Part shown: piece by piece, positions 34,501 through 48,345 of the stretch | Layout of the letters: each line of letters opens with the position of its first letter | Position numbering within the stretch: the first letter of the stretch is position 1 | DNA from: Filobasidium wieringae | Taxonomy: Eukaryota; Basidiomycota; Tremellomycetes; Filobasidiales; Filobasidiaceae | Length of the DNA: 64,000 bases | Direction of reading: 5' to 3' | NCBI GenBank assembly: GCA_001600055.1 | Contig: BCIV01000005.1 | Coordinates: forward strand, 124,001-188,000 | Program-made: the position numbers and the translations under genes | The notes under the pieces: generated by a model | The model's input: only the letters and a program-made list of their open reading frames with translations | Databases searched by the model: none | What the model was told of the DNA's origin: nothing

Positions 34501-37500
34501 GCTTGTTCCGGAAGAGTATCCTGTAAGGCGTAAACGATCGTGAGCATGACAATCTGAATGCAGAAAAAATGGTCGACGTACCTCGGTAAATCCGCTTTGC
34601 AACATCATGGCGCGGATGTTGTTGAGCATACTGGTCCTAAGAGGCTCTTTGCAAGTAACAAGAGCCAAGCTACCCGCCAACTTGGATACCATCAAGTGAG
34701 CAGCTTGGCGCAACTTGGTTTCGTCACTTTCCATTCCGAAGTCCTTCATCAAGAGATCACGAGATGAAATGCCGGCAATGGTAACGGAGCGCTCCACGAC
34801 AGGGTTGATAATCTCTCGCAGAGCTCGGTCGATTGAGAGATGAACAATTCGCTTGAGAGCGGCGGTCGACTGGAACATGGGGTAGGCCGGATTAAAGAGC
34901 AGTTGACCGGACAGTTGAGCAATAAGCTCATCAATTCGGCGCAGGAAGGCATCCTGTACGGCTTGCTGAGCAGCCTCGCCAGGTCCAACAGGTCTGCCTC
35001 CGACACCTGTACTGGGTGCGAAGCCTGAGCCAGGAACCATGGTAATACGATCGAGCTCCTGTGCCAAGCGAGCGGGCTGAGTAGGAGGTACAGGAGGAGT
35101 CCTTCGTCGCAAGATGTTGCTAGGTTGGATTTCAAGCAAATCGATATCAAGTGTCTTGCACAAGACCTCGATCTCAAACTTCAAGTTGAGCTTGAGTTCC
35201 GCGAACTGGTAGAGCTCGATAAGTAATCCCATGACTGCCATCAACCAAGGGTTGGGGGGATGGAATACGCTCGATTTCGAGCACTGCTCCATGATCTTGC
35301 ATACGAATGGAATGGCCACTTGCAAACGCTTCTCGTCGTATCCTTGTACGAGCAGATCCTTCAAGGACAATTGCCTGTGCCTGATGGGAAGGTCCCGGGC
35401 TACGGTAAGCTTTCCGAGCCAAGACGCAATGTTCTTCAAGATGACCTTGTCCTGAGAGTTGTCCAGAGTCTTCTCCGAGTTCAAGAGCTGTGCAGACTTG
35501 CGGTAAGTCTCCCACAAGACGTGTTTCTCCAAGATGGCCATGGAGAGGGTCTCGAGGAGCTGCATGTACAAGCCGTGATTGTTTGGTTCGACGCTGACAC
35601 GAGTATTGACTAGGTAGTCGGCGAACCACCTAGAGTATCGAGCGGCTATCAAACGCTTAAGGTCCTCGGCCTTTTCCTCAAAGTTGGTAGGAGCCAGGTT
35701 GTTAACGATGAACAAAATCTTGTCCGAGATCCTCTCCTCTGGCAAAGTGAGGACGTTTTCCTGCTCGTCCTGGTCCAACTCTTCGATCTGTAGAGCGGAG
35801 AAGACGATCCTTTCCGGTGAAGGAGGGCGAGATCCATCGTCCCTGTCCATCCCGCGCTCAGTTAGAGCGGTCCTGATGATCGACATCAAAACCGGGTTGC
35901 TGTCGTGAAGATGAGGGATCTCGAGGAGAGCGCGGCACATCAACGGGAACTCCGGCAGGCGCGATTGGAAGATGTTCAATGCGTTCTTTCCAAAGGAGAA
36001 CATGGTAGATTCCGGGTTACTCTGAAGCGCGTCCAGGACGTAACGAACGGCGACGTGTAGAGGTGTACCCTCGACCAGATGGTATTGGATAATGGAACCG
36101 AATAGCAACCCGGTCATGGCGAGTTCTCGAGGCGGGTAAGTCTGAACGAACTTGTATTCGTCGAAAAGGGTATGCAACATGCAAGCGAAAAGCTGACGTT
36201 CCTGACGAGACTCTGATTTCTTGAGCCTCTGGAACACCTCGATGACGTGATCGAGGGAGATTTCCTCGGCATACATGCGTTGATAAAAGTCGTCGACCTG
36301 AGCATCGATCTCGGGAGGGAAAGCGACGACGGAAAGACCGGGCTCGGTATCGGCGTCCGGGTTGAGGTTCATCAGACGAGGATGCAACTGCAAGCACAAG
36401 TTTCGGATCTCCTTGAAGTGACCGATATCCTCCGCGCTCAAGCTGTTCGAGTTTCGCAACGCTCGGAAGAACGTGGCGTAAACGGGAGGAGTGAGGGGGA
36501 CGGTATCGGATTGCCCATCGGTAGCAGAACTTTCCGAATTGACCTTGCGATCGAGGAAATCGAGTACGGCCTGTACAAAGCTCTCGCCATGTTTCTCGAT
36601 CCCATCGACGACCCAGCTTTCCAAATCGACCAGATCGCGTTTGCTAGCGACGGCGGCGACGTCGAGAGCGAGCGCCAACGATTTCGAAGAGAGGAGCTTA
36701 TCAAGGACCTGTGCGTCCTGACCACACTCAACGACCCGATTGACGTTCAACTCGTTCTCTTCGTAACTCTTCTGCAAACCTTCGACGACCATATCCGGTC
36801 GAGTCCTTCCCAAGATGGACATGACGAGCTGAGAGGTAGGTTGACCCTTGATGAACATCGCCAGCAAGCTAGCGACGATACTGGAATGAGCTTCCGACCA
36901 GGGACGCTAAGAGGTGGACGTAGACGCCGATCAGCTCTTCTCATCTCGTCCCCAAAACGAAGGACCTTATCCGAAACTCACCTCCGCCATACTGAACCCA
37001 ATGAGCACCAGATCAGAAGAACTCTTCATCCCCTTCTCCAAGACCTGTTCCCAAGCCGTCTCCACCTCATCCTTATCCTGCATCTTACCGGCCTGTTGCA
37101 AACCCTTTGAAACCTGAGCCATAATGTCGGTCAATTCCTTGATGTTCCAAGTACTGCCCAGTACGCCTTGAGCGAGTGCTTGTACGGGGGAAGAAAGATC
37201 GCTGAAATCCTCCTCCACGACCAAACGCTTCACAGCGGGCATGGAGGAGATGGGGAAACGATCGGAAGCCACGGTCAACAGGTTGTTCAACACCTGAAGG
37301 AGAGAATGGGTGTTCTTCCATCTAGATTCCTCCGAGATCAGACCGGAGAGGGCCGATTTAGGTCCGGGAGGGGTGAGGGTGAGGAGACCGAACATGATCT
37401 CTTGACTCGCCGGTTTAGCCAGGATGGAACGGGGTTGATCGAATTCCTTGATGACATCTGACCAATCGACGTTAGGCTGTTATTCCACCGGGCCAAAAAA

Positions 37501-39119
37501 GAAAAGTCAAAAACACCCGATCAGCTCGTCCTCCACCAGTCCCCACGATCCAGCCCGACTCACGATGGATGCTAAACCCCTGACGACTCCCTGAACATCG
37601 ACCAACCTGCCCGCCTCTATCCCCTTGATTAAACCTCTAACGAGCACGCCCAGATTCATCTCCAACTCCCTACTCCCTTCTTCCCTATTATTGATGATCC
37701 CGGCCCACCACTTGGCCACCACCCCCTGTACGATCCCCTCATCGCTAGTCAACGAGTCCCCCAGCTCGAACAAGAATTCCGCCAGTGGGATAGCCTTGGG
37801 GGAAGAAGGCGGTGCTCCCGGAGAGACGGAAGCCAACGCCTGAAGGACGATAAAAGGCGATCCAAACTTATCCACCAAAGCTCTCAAAAACACTTCCCTC
37901 CTGTTCGTATCCAAAGCGAGTTCCCTGACCGCATTCACCTGCGCCGGAGTGGGGTCGATAAAGTTCGCACCCCCCTCTTCCGGGACCCTAGGGTAGATGG
38001 CGAGGATGAATTGTCTGGCTTCATGGACCGCTAGATCTTCCCCTTGTCCCCCTGACTGTCCGAAAGTCGATACCCCCGGGTTCCTGAGTGCGTTGAGGAC
38101 ATGATCGAAATGTTCCTTGATGATATTGTTGCACCTATCGTGCAGGTTTCCGGAAGGTGGGAGGAGAGAGGGGGAGGCGAGTACGTTACATGCAAAGGAG
38201 AAGAGTTTGGTCTGGTCCAACCCGAGTAAGCTCAGTTGAATAAGAGGTTGAGTGGATGGGGGAAGGGGGACGAGTAGGGTCGCAGCGAAATGAGGCGCTG
38301 CAAGGGAAATACCAAAAAAACAAAGAGAGAAGAAGAGATCGTTCAACAACGCCTCACGATCAGGGCAATGCACACCGTTCACTGACCTAAACTCCCATCC
38401 CTACTCGCCCTAACGGCCTCACTCCCCAATACCCTCCAAGCCAACCCCCCCGCTCCTCCTTTAGGTGGACCCTTGATCGTTCCCGGGTCCAACCATTCCC
38501 CCCTAACCCTCTCCCTCAACCCGACCCACTGCCCCTGAAGGCCCTGAATGACCGGTTGAGCCACGACGATGAGTCGTTTCAAGAAATGCGCGTACATCTC
38601 TGGAGCGTTCTGGGAGATGAGGGTCCGGATTTCCGAAAGGTTCCTGGAAAAGGTTTCTTCGGACAAGGTGGAGAGGAGGAACACGATTTGAGCCTTGACG
38701 ATGGTCGATACGGAGGAAGAAGGGTTTGGTTGATGTGTGTTTCCCAACATTCCGGTCTGATTCATATGGCCCGTCGTCGATGTGGGTTGAGGAGGACCGA
38801 TGGATGGTTGAGGGTAAAGTTGAGGTTGTGCGTAGGGGGGGAGGGGAGAAGGACCTCCATTATTGGCAGTGTTATTGTTATTACCGTTCACGTTCACGTT
38901 CCCACCCTGTTGAGACTGAGCGAATAATCCAGGGGGTCCACTCAATCCCGGAGGTCCTCCTCCACCACCTCCTTGTTGCTGTTGTTGCTGCTGTTGCACA
39001 TTAGATCCAGGCAATCCCAACCCAGGCGGGTTCATCCCACCCTGAACTTGACCTTGACCTTGTGGAGGTTGAGGTTGACCCTGCCCCTGACCGATCCCTA
39101 AACCGGGGGGTTGGTTCAT
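31523..39119 (-). CDS. NOT1: NOT1, scaffold of the CCR4-NOT deadenylase complex
   Basis: ATG at 39119, stop TGA at 31525-31523, with about a dozen exons over 7.6 kb; roughly 2,200 residues. The first ~125 residues are Gln/Gly/Pro/Asn-rich with an eight-Gln run. Then come the N-terminal HEAT region (LSTLSEETFSRNLSEIRTL; IVLQALASVSPG), the central MIF4G domain for Caf1/Ccr4 (KILFIVNNLAPTNFEEKAEDLK, FADYLVNTRVSVEPNNHGLYM), the Caf40-binding DUF3819 region (RALREIINPVVERSVTIAG) and the C-terminal Not1 superfamily domain. The protein ends TRVLLERVLAQRPHPWGLTMAFGELL...FQRCYGQ. Not1 organises mRNA deadenylation and decay in the cytoplasm. Several antisense ORFs inside it are shadows. Confidence 0.95.
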
Positions 39120-41020
39120 CCTCTCACTTCTTCTATTTCCTAAGCGGGTTCAACGCGGTTACGATCGTGGTTCTGTCTAGGAGTATATTGATGTTTATCC
39201 GATCGATAATGATTGTGAAAAGAAAAGAGGTATGGAAGCCAAAAGACGAAGCAGTAGAACGATTAAGAACCGTCCTCCGATCCAGTTCGCTAGCTAGTTC
39301 AAGCGGATGAATCCTCTAGTGGCCTAGTGTGGAACGTTTTCGATCTTTCCCGAGTTGCTCGTTGGGTGAAGGTTTAACGCTGGATGGCTATAAGAGGAGG
39401 TGTGACGATCATGGTAGCGGTGTGGACGGTAGTGTAGGTAGGCAGAAGGTAGGTATAGGTAGAGCAGAGTGGAGAGTCATTTGAGGTAGAGCTGGTGCAT
39501 CGAGTAGGTGAAGCGGTGAGTGCGAGTGTGACTGACCGAGTGAGTGAGCGAGTGCGTTCCCACGCGTTTACACGTAGTTGACCTCGTTTTAAGGTCTTCG
39601 AGGTCGCTCTAACCGTCGATCAAGGGTTCAAGCATGTGGTATGCTCACCCTCGACATGGACATGGAGACAATTTGAATGACGATATAGCTGGTAGTGACA
39701 AGCATGATGCATGATGAGTATAAGACCATGTGATGCGTCTGTAGTAGTAGCTGTAGTATGGCAATTCAACGATGGCCTGTCTGATGAATGCAGATCTGAC
39801 TGCATCTCGAAACCGTCAAACATCGCTCGCTTATCGCTTACTCGTTCCGTAAACTGTACATGTCACCGCTCTCCTGGACTCGACTGCATCTGCGTGTCTA
39901 CCATCCCATTCACATCCCACAAACCTACACCTGACTTGCCTCTCATTCCTCATTCCTTGTCCAATGGAATAACATCTCAACCCAATCCCTCATATCCATT
40001 CAATAATTTGTAGCTTGTGGCCTCGCATCGTGTAATTCCCGCAATGACGTCCCATCCTCAAAAGGCGCAAACCGCATCCCAAAGCGCGAAAAGTCTCAGC
40101 TCAAGCGTTCCTCCAGCCTTCACCTGTCCTCTCTCAGTCCGTCTCTGGCTCTGGCTCACTGGTGCCAGAGTGGTAACATATTCTCTCTCTCCCTCTGTAG
40201 CACCGTATCTCTGAATACTTCCTACTCGCCCACTCGTCAAGGACTTTGGACTTTGGACTTTGGACTCTGTTGCTTCGTCGGTACGGGTTCTTTCACGACG
40301 TTCAGGTATAGGTCCGATCGAGCGGTTGGCGTTAAAGGAGGACTCTCAATTCCACACCTCGCAAGACAGACCGTCAAGCATCCCGATCACACGCTAGCCA
40401 ATCTTTCCTCCCCCCACCTATCTACGCTCTTCTCCCGTATCACTACCTCTAAAACCAGTACCCCACGAAACGCAGGGGGAGTTTGAACGCCACACGTTTA
40501 TCCGATAGACTCGAGCTGCATCGCATTGGAGCTTGGAGTGATGAAGATCTGAAATTACGTGGTAGGATCATCCGAGACGCTTTGCTTTCTTTTCGCACGC
40601 TTTATCAATAACTGTTGATCAATTGGATCGTCAAGTCGAATCCACGACGAAGAGGCCCACGACGGAGAGACTAGAGAAGAGAGAATCGAGAGAAGAGAAG
40701 AGGACAGAGTGGGAATTCCTTTTCTTTTGAAGGACGGGGATTGATCGTAAGTCCGTTCATCTATTGTGGAGTATCGTTGGATCTTGAATTCCGTTTCGGT
40801 TCTCAACAGCAAGAAACTCAGGTCACTACCATCCGATCAAGTACTCACGTCTATCTGGATCTTCAACGAATCCCACATCTTTCTCTTTTACGTGATTACA
40901 ACCACACTATCAAGCATTTGAACAAATAACACCTCGTCGCTCGCTCAAGAGACGTCCAATACTGAACCGCAAATCCGGAAAGGAAAGGAAATATAAAACA
41001 GCTATATATGATCTGGAAGG
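39120..41020. promoter_or_regulatory. Long divergent intergenic region, NOT1 and PPP4R1-like gene
   Basis: 1.9 kb without a supported gene, very long for this compact window. It includes GTGAG/GTGAGTGAGCGAGTGCG repeats near 39510-39550, three tandem CTTTGGA units at 40243-40268, and a C-box/D-box-like pair at 39711-39784 that I do not trust. The last 500 bp are A-rich and pyrimidine-rich before ATG 41021 and probably form a long 5'UTR. Confidence 0.5.
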
Positions 41021-44000
41021 ATGAACGAGGACGATCCTAATTTACCCCCGACTTCTGATTCTGATCGGCTTGGAGCGGGTCCATCGGCTCGTTCATATTC
41101 GCAGTCACAATCGCATTCGCTTCCTCGCTCGAATTCAGATCCAGATCCTTCAGTGCCGGTAATAACTAGACTCTCATCAACCCGGATGGATCCGGATCCG
41201 GAACATCCTCCTCCTCATCCCTCCTTCTCCTCATCCTCTTCTCCCGCTTCTCCCCCTACGTCCACCACCTCACCTAATGTCAGCCCGGGGATCAGTACTT
41301 CCGCCAGTGCGACGGCCATCTCGGGTCTCTTCGGACTGGGCAATCGGAGGGGGAGTAGGAACACGGGGGAAGAGGTTTTTTGGGGATCTTCCCCTGGTTC
41401 AGGTCTTTCCGGTACCGCCACGACCACGCAGACGCAGACTTCGAACTCGAACTCGAACTCGATGATGGGGGTTTCCATCTCCCCACCCGCCCCGCCAGTA
41501 GGGTTCAACCCTCCCCCAGCCTCTCATCCTTCATCCACCGGTAGTTCCCCCGGATCACCTTTGAATCTGAATTCGAATACGATCGGTCCGGGATCGACGA
41601 CGACGACGGGAAGGATCTCCTCCGTCTCCCTAGGAGAAGCTTCAGGGGGAGGGGAGAAGATGGTCGGTTGGCCATTTGGACAGAGCCATTCTCCTTCTTT
41701 ACTCGGTCAGGAGGAACAGGTGCGGTTTGGGTCTTACCACTCGGGGCAGAGGGAGCAGACGGGTGGTGCTGCAGGTGCGAATGCGAGCGCGAGCGCGAGT
41801 GCGAGCCCAAGTGCCGGTGCAGCGGCAGGGACGGGGGAGAGGACGGGAGGTAGTACGGCTGGATCTTCTGCTTCTTCTTCTTCAGGCACTTCGGAAGGTT
41901 CTGGACGGAACAGGACGGGGTTGAGGGGGATGGTGGGGACGAATGAACAGGGAGCGGTGGGTTCTACCGGTTCAGGATCCGGGGTCGGACAAGGTCAGGG
42001 TCAGGGATATGCGCAGGGACAAGGACAAGGTCAGGGATCGGGATCCGGGTCGGGACAAGGAATCAATCGGTCCGGTCTATCTTCACCTAGATCTTCCGTC
42101 TCCTCCATCACCCTCGCGGGGTTGGCGAGGAGGACGAGCGGAGGGAGATCGGATTCCTCCCGTTCGGGTAGTAATAGAGGTTCCATCTCTAATCACGGTG
42201 GTCCGAATCCTTTCGATCTCGCCGCGCTGGGAGGGGGGACGGAGAAGATCACGCCTCCCGCTGAACAGATCACTAGGTCCGGAATGGGAATGGGAATGGG
42301 AGCGGAGGGTGATGAGTTGAGGGAAGCGGTGGCGGGAGTGACCGGACAGGGGAAGAGTACAGCTTCTGAACAATTGGACAGGGCCAGGCAGAATTTAAAC
42401 GACGAAAAGGATAGGGTCTTTGGGCTTTCGAGGCAAGCTTCTTTGGCTGGATTGGTCATCCAACATCCTCAAGTTTCCCCTATGGAATACAACGCCGTCG
42501 CGGGGAAATCAGTCACTAGTCCTTCTTCCCCCGTCTTGGGGGCCAGATCTCCTACCGGATCACTCAGGAGGTCTTCATCTGACGATGGAAGGTCTGCAGG
42601 GAGTAGGAGTCCGAGTAGATCTTCATCCTCTGCGGCTTCCGGTAGTAGATTGGAGACCCTCGTTTCGCCCGGTGGAGTGGTCGCTCCCTCGACCCTCTTG
42701 GGGGTGGACACGATCACCTCCCCCATCAGTTATACGGATCAATCGAGCGAGATGTTCTCACCGTCACACGGACGAGGTTCTTCATCCGCTACTACGGGGG
42801 ATAACGCTTCGATCTCTTCCTCTCGATCCGGATCGTCCCCTATCGGCCAGAACAGACGAGGTGAATTGGGTAGGTGGAGTACCGCAAGGGAAGTCAGGAA
42901 TTCTCCTCCAGGGAAGAAATTACCTTCCCCCGCTCCGTCTTTACAGAGATCGTTCAGTCATGAATCTCATCGTCATGAGCGTGCAAGTACAGAGGGCGCG
43001 CAGGGGAATGTGCATATGTGGGATAGCGTTTGGCCTACACAGACGAGTAACAAGGCGGTAGATCCCGTCACGGCTTTACCTGTTTCTCATCAGGTAGTCG
43101 GGAGTCCGGCTTTGGTCCCTCTGATCCCACCTCTGGGTATGCATTCGAGATCAATGTCGGCTTCCGTCGTCGTCAATTCGCCAAACATGGGATCTCCTGC
43201 TGATTCTTACAACCGTGCGAGAAGGGATTCGGGTGCGGGTGTCTTTGGAAGACCTGCCATGAACCTCGGAGCAAGGCCTAGTACGCCTGGACAGTTGTCC
43301 CCTCCTGGAAGCCCGTTGTCTTATATCAATCCGCAAACCCGATCGTTGCCCATGTTTCGATCCGCCAAAAAGTCGGCCACGCCCTCCTCGGGATCCGCTA
43401 CGAGCAAGACAAGTCCTACTTATACAGATCGAGCGGAATCTCCCCTCAATTCTACGGACTTGCCCATGTTCTCCGCTCCTAGAGGGCCGGGGTCACCTCG
43501 AGCTATACCTACAATGATGAATCGATATTTCAGCGAGACAGATGTACCCGGTCTCATATTCACTCAACCGACACCGACACCTGAAGTATCGCTCTCCAGG
43601 CCGTCAGACGATGAGAGGACGAACACGTTCGACACCGCTGATTCGTTGCTCGCGAGCTCTCCTCCTTTGGCGTTACCGCCAGCTCTGGCTTCACCCGAAC
43701 CAGCACCTGCTGCAGGTCCGTCCACTCTTGCAGCATCTCCTGCTATCAGCGAGAAATCGAGCGGTAGTGGTACACCTGTGAAAGCTGCCTCGGTCGCTCG
43801 ACCTGTTCCTCCACCTTTCCGTCGGGCGTTGTCTCACGTGAACGCCGCTTCACCTCCTTTGCAGGCTTCCACTTCTCCCAGGCCACGAGCCTACAGTGGA
43901 TCCACATCTACCATGGCCAGACCAGCAATGGTCAGCCAGAATTCAGGTTACTCCGCATCTCGTCAGAGATCTGGACAGGCTTCTCCTTTGCAACAACCAA

Positions 44001-47000
44001 GAGTCGTCTCTCCTGCCGAAGACTCTCCACCTCAGTCTATAGGGTCGGACAGAGGTCCTTCGCCTACAATAAGAGTCTCTCCCGACAAGGAGGAGAATGA
44101 CAGATCTCCACCTGCGAAATCGCCCGTTGCAAAGTCCAAATCGAGTTCGGGAGGAATATCAGGAGAATCCATCTCACCGCCCAGTATCGGAAATTCTTCA
44201 CATTTGGACGCGGACGATGAAGCCTCTCCTGTTCTTCCAGATTCTGCAATAATGAAGGACATCTCGATAGAACCTCAAAGCGACGTCTTCGATGAGAGCT
44301 TTGATGCTGTTCAGCAAGATTACAATCCACCTGTCATTGCGGATACCGAATTGCACGGCTCGGGGACTCTCAACAGCGATGCGGACGAAGTCATGGCTGT
44401 GCCGACGGATACGCTTCCTGCAGATGTCGCTTTTGAAGATGAAGGGCTATTGACTTTGGAACGTATCTTCCTCCTTAGCAAATCGGAACACGCATTCCAC
44501 CGGTACGTTACAGTTCTGTACCTTTATATTGGCTTGTGACTGACATCGTATCTGCAGCGCCTACATCGCCCGTACTTTGGGCGATCTTTTAGAAGATACG
44601 GATCCTTGTGAAGCCGTGGAATACGTCATACCATTGCTTACTGGATTTGCGCTGGATGAAGGTTCGTTGCCGCCCGCTTACACCTTGCCAATATGCTAAC
44701 TTGCTGAGTATGCAGATGAATCCGTCAAAGAGGCGTTCGCTTCCCAACTACACAAAGTATTGTGGTACTTCTTCACTGTAAGCTAGCTTTCTGTCCCATG
44801 ACCTGTTGCTATTCAGCTAACAGCAGCATATGCGCACACAGTCATGCGACCTTATAGGAGAAGAAGATGAGATTTTGGCTAGCGAGGATCCTTCGAAGGA
44901 CCCTGTCTTTGCGATCACGTCAGAAGGCGTTCGCGCTCTTCGGAGATCCGATACGGCTTTGGGTGCCCCCGGTGATATCGGTCCTCGCTTACCTGGATCG
45001 GGTTCAGGTTCCAGTGGCTCCACCTCATGGAACTCTAGCGAGGGATCATCTGCTGGAGCAGCCTCCCTGAACTCTCGCAAAGAGTCGATCTCGTCCAGCA
45101 CTGATATGACTACCGGCACACCGGCTTCATCGATCGAAACGCCAGGTTCTGTCATCACCGCAGATACCAGTCAGTCAGTGCACGCTGCGGCTCAACGAGA
45201 CAAAGAGATGTCCAAAGACCTCTTTCAAGGTACGGAAGAACAGCCAGATTTGGACGCCGGGCCTTTACTGGATCGACCCATCATTCCTGTGCACATCTTC
45301 ACGCCTCTTATCGGTTCCTTGCTACTCAGTCAGAACTCTCTTGTTGCCGACCCGGCTCGTGCTGCAGTTGTCGCTGTTTTAGGGAAATTGCGGAAGGCAG
45401 ACATTCCAATCCTGGACGAATGGCCAGAAGAGCGACCAGAAGGCGTTAAGCTGGCTTATACCGCACAATCTGGTTCGCATTCCCACGATATACCAATGTT
45501 TTCGGTCATTTCTCGCCGAATGGTACAAAAGGAGTTGCTCGAGGGGATCGTTATAGGTATTGGACGTTTGCACGAAGATCGAGCCCAGTCCCGCAAAGGA
45601 AGCGATGGCAGCTCGATAATCGGAGCCGCACCCGATCAGGGCGATCAGACCGACTCGGGTCTACAGCGAACTGTTTCGAGAGCGTCTGGGCAGCCCGGAA
45701 CTGTATCGTCAGATGGAGCTGATTCCGAGGCCGCTTTCCTGAAACAACAATTGGCTCAGGAGGCTGTTCTAGGAAGAGCAATCTCCATGAACCTGATCGC
45801 GTCCATTAGCGAGTTCTTACAGGATCATGAAATCGCACGGTATGATCTAGTCACTGAGGTCGCTCGAACACTCGAGGACGAACCTGGCGTCAAGGCTGAG
45901 GCCGCTCTGGCCCTTGCCTACCTCGCGAAGCAGGCGCCTCAAGATCACATTGAAGTGATGGTAAGCTAATCTAGCACTATAGAAGATCGAGACTCCATTG
46001 TTGACTTCCACTCTTATGCCGTTTGCAGTTGTCTCTGTTCGAGCATTTCGTTGAAGACGAAAACGAAGCTGTTCGGCAGTCTGCGTGCTTGTGTTTGCCA
46101 GCTCTTAGTAAACGTATTGAGAACCTGGAACACCGCCGGTCTTACACCGTTCGAGCCTTTGAAGCTTTATTGGATTCCGGTGATCTGGTCGAATACACTT
46201 TACTGGAAATTATTGGCGAGATCATTCATATATTCCAAGATGATCCTGAAGGACCGCCTCTAGAGCTGTTGGAGGTGTTCTACTCTCAGGCACCCGTCAA
46301 TCAAGCTTCGTCCGAAGACGAGCTGATTCGGGAGTTTGACAATCTAGACCGTGCTATAGTGTCAGCCTTCAACGTGAGTACAATTTTTGTCAGATTACAA
46401 GATACTTCGCGACTAACACCTGACATCCCTGATCTCCAGCTTCCGGCAGTCTGTCTTGCTTTGGGTCCCGAACGATGGGCTGAACTGAGGCCGACCTACA
46501 AAGCTCTTTGCAACATCAACCATCAGCGTATTATCGCCAGTCTTGCTGCTGCTGTTCATGAGTTGGCGAAGATTTTAGGTCCAGAGATTTCGGCTTACGA
46601 TCTGCTACCTTCGTTCACGGAATACATTCACGGCGCTGACGAGGCAAAAGTCAAGGTTCTCGGTGGATTGCCCTCCTTTGTCAGCAGTTTACCTGTTGAT
46701 GAGGCGTTGGCAGTGATCGATGAACTGTCAGCTATGTGGATTGGCGGATCTTTGCCGAACTGGCGACATCGGGAGGCACTTGCTAGTCATTTCGCCGCAC
46801 TTCTCAAGCATATGGCTTCTGTAGGCGAGGCTTCCACGGCACTTGGGCTTCTGAACCACGGTCTCGCTGATACTTTTCAAGCGATTCGAGAAGCGACAAT
46901 TACGAACGTAAGTACTTTGTTTGGGGCTGGAATCACCGACTGGCTTTGTGCTGAATCTATCATCCGCATAGATGCCGTCGTGTTATGGCTCTGTCAAGGA

Positions 47001-47894
47001 CGACAAAACTTCAAGTGACCAGATCATGAACATGCTCAAGGATCTAGCAATTAGTGGCAATTTCAAGCAAAGACGAACGTGAGTCACTGGTTTCGTCCGA
47101 TGATCACAGCAAGCTGAACATTAAAGGCGCTACCGTAGTTACATCGCGTGCGTTGAAGCCTTCGTCAAGCAGAAGTGCAGTAGCGAGTTCTTTGAGGAAC
47201 ACTTCTTGGACGATCTAGCTGTCTTGTCGGACGATCTGTTGGATGTTCGCATTTCAGTTGCAAAGTGCTTGGGACCTATCTGTGCAAGAGGTACGTGCAA
47301 TGTATCGTCTCGACACCAAACCGTTGCTGACCAGACCCATTTACAGATGGTCTGTATCCCCACTCCCCATTGAGGCCTTTAAGGCTCAACGAGATTGTTG
47401 AGCGATTGAGCAACGACGATTCGCAATATGTCCGTGATCCTATCGCCAAGATCGTTGTGCGGCCTCGAATCCGACCAGGCGGGCCATCTGGAATCTGGTC
47501 CAACGGTCCTTACGTGTACACCCCGGGCAGTACTGGAAGTCATCCAAGCCGCAGTAGTCCACCCGATCGACGATCTTCGTCTGCGTCTCTACTCATTCGA
47601 GCGGATTCCGATTCTACGATTCGTCAGGGCAACTTCGGGTATCAGGACAAGGAAGAGGTTTCGAGTGGGACTCAATCGGCACCATCGGAGATGATGTTTG
47701 TCCCTTGGAGCTCACCTGACCTTGGAGAATCGCTTGGTCGCCCGATCTCGATGCAAGAGGCTCAGAGAATGCTAGGCGTCGAAGCTGAGCCTGTCAAGGT
47801 TGGAATGAAGGATCCTTTCTCTGCCAACTTTGGAAGAGCGGTCGCCAAAGCCCAATCTCTTCACAACAACGACAAAATTATCAAACGATTCTAG
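41021..47894 (+). CDS. PPP4R1-like HEAT-repeat phosphatase regulator with giant disordered N-terminus
   Basis: The first exon is 41021-44512 (1,164 codons). About eight further exons run to TAG 47892-47894; roughly 2,100 residues. Residues 1-1,150 are Ser/Gly/Pro-rich and disordered, with GQGQGQ repeats and many SP sites. HEAT repeats follow: LTLERIFLLSKSEHAFHRAY, LLEDTDPCEAVEYVIPLL, ESVKEAFASQLHKVLWYFF, VDENEAVRQSACLCLPAL, FTPLIGSLLLSQNSLVADPA, LPSFTEYIHGADEAKVKVL and ISVAKCLGPICA. Order and wording resemble PPP4R1, a scaffold for PP4 related to the PP2A A subunit. A PP2A-A-like protein is the alternative. The many Ser-Pro sites suggest kinase-controlled regulation (inference). Confidence 0.75.
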
Positions 47895-48345
47895 ACGGCA
47901 AACGGACCCTGCTTGATACGCCTCGACTGTTCATAAACTGTATTTCTAATTCACGCCGACTTCTCATAGGATCGCAGCATCGACCCTGTAGCTAATATAC
48001 ATAACCTTTCTCGGATCAAGCTATGCTAGAACGGAAGAGGAGCGGGACTGGTTAAGATTTTTAATGTATCAATGCTATTCTCATCATGCAATCGTATCTA
48101 CCCAATCTATGCATGTTGCTGTGCTGATCAATAAGGATGTGGCTGGTGAACTGCTAGGTTGAGTGAAGATGACGACTTGCGACTATATGAACGTCGCGTT
48201 TGGAAGTCGCTAGAACTAACGGGTTAGCGAAGCCATACCGACTAACAATAATGATCAGCCTCGATACCTTCTCGATCTCTTGACCCGATCTCTGTCGATA
48301 CAATTTGATACCTCTGATCTAGATTCCCTGCATACCTCTTACAAA
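47895..48345. other. Intergenic upstream of SGT2
   Basis: 450 bp between two plus-strand genes. It contains the 3'UTR of the PPP4R1-like gene and the SGT2 promoter. Nothing else is recognisable. Confidence 0.5.

Noticed and set aside
34303..36397. Several long plus- and minus-strand ORFs within NOT1
   Set aside because: They are shadows of the NOT1 coding frame, which matches the family throughout.
39711..39784. C-box-like ATGATGA and D-box-like CTGA 74 nt apart upstream of NOT1
   Set aside because: The terminal stem is only about 4 bp with mismatched inner flanks, and the guide matches no rRNA segment I know.
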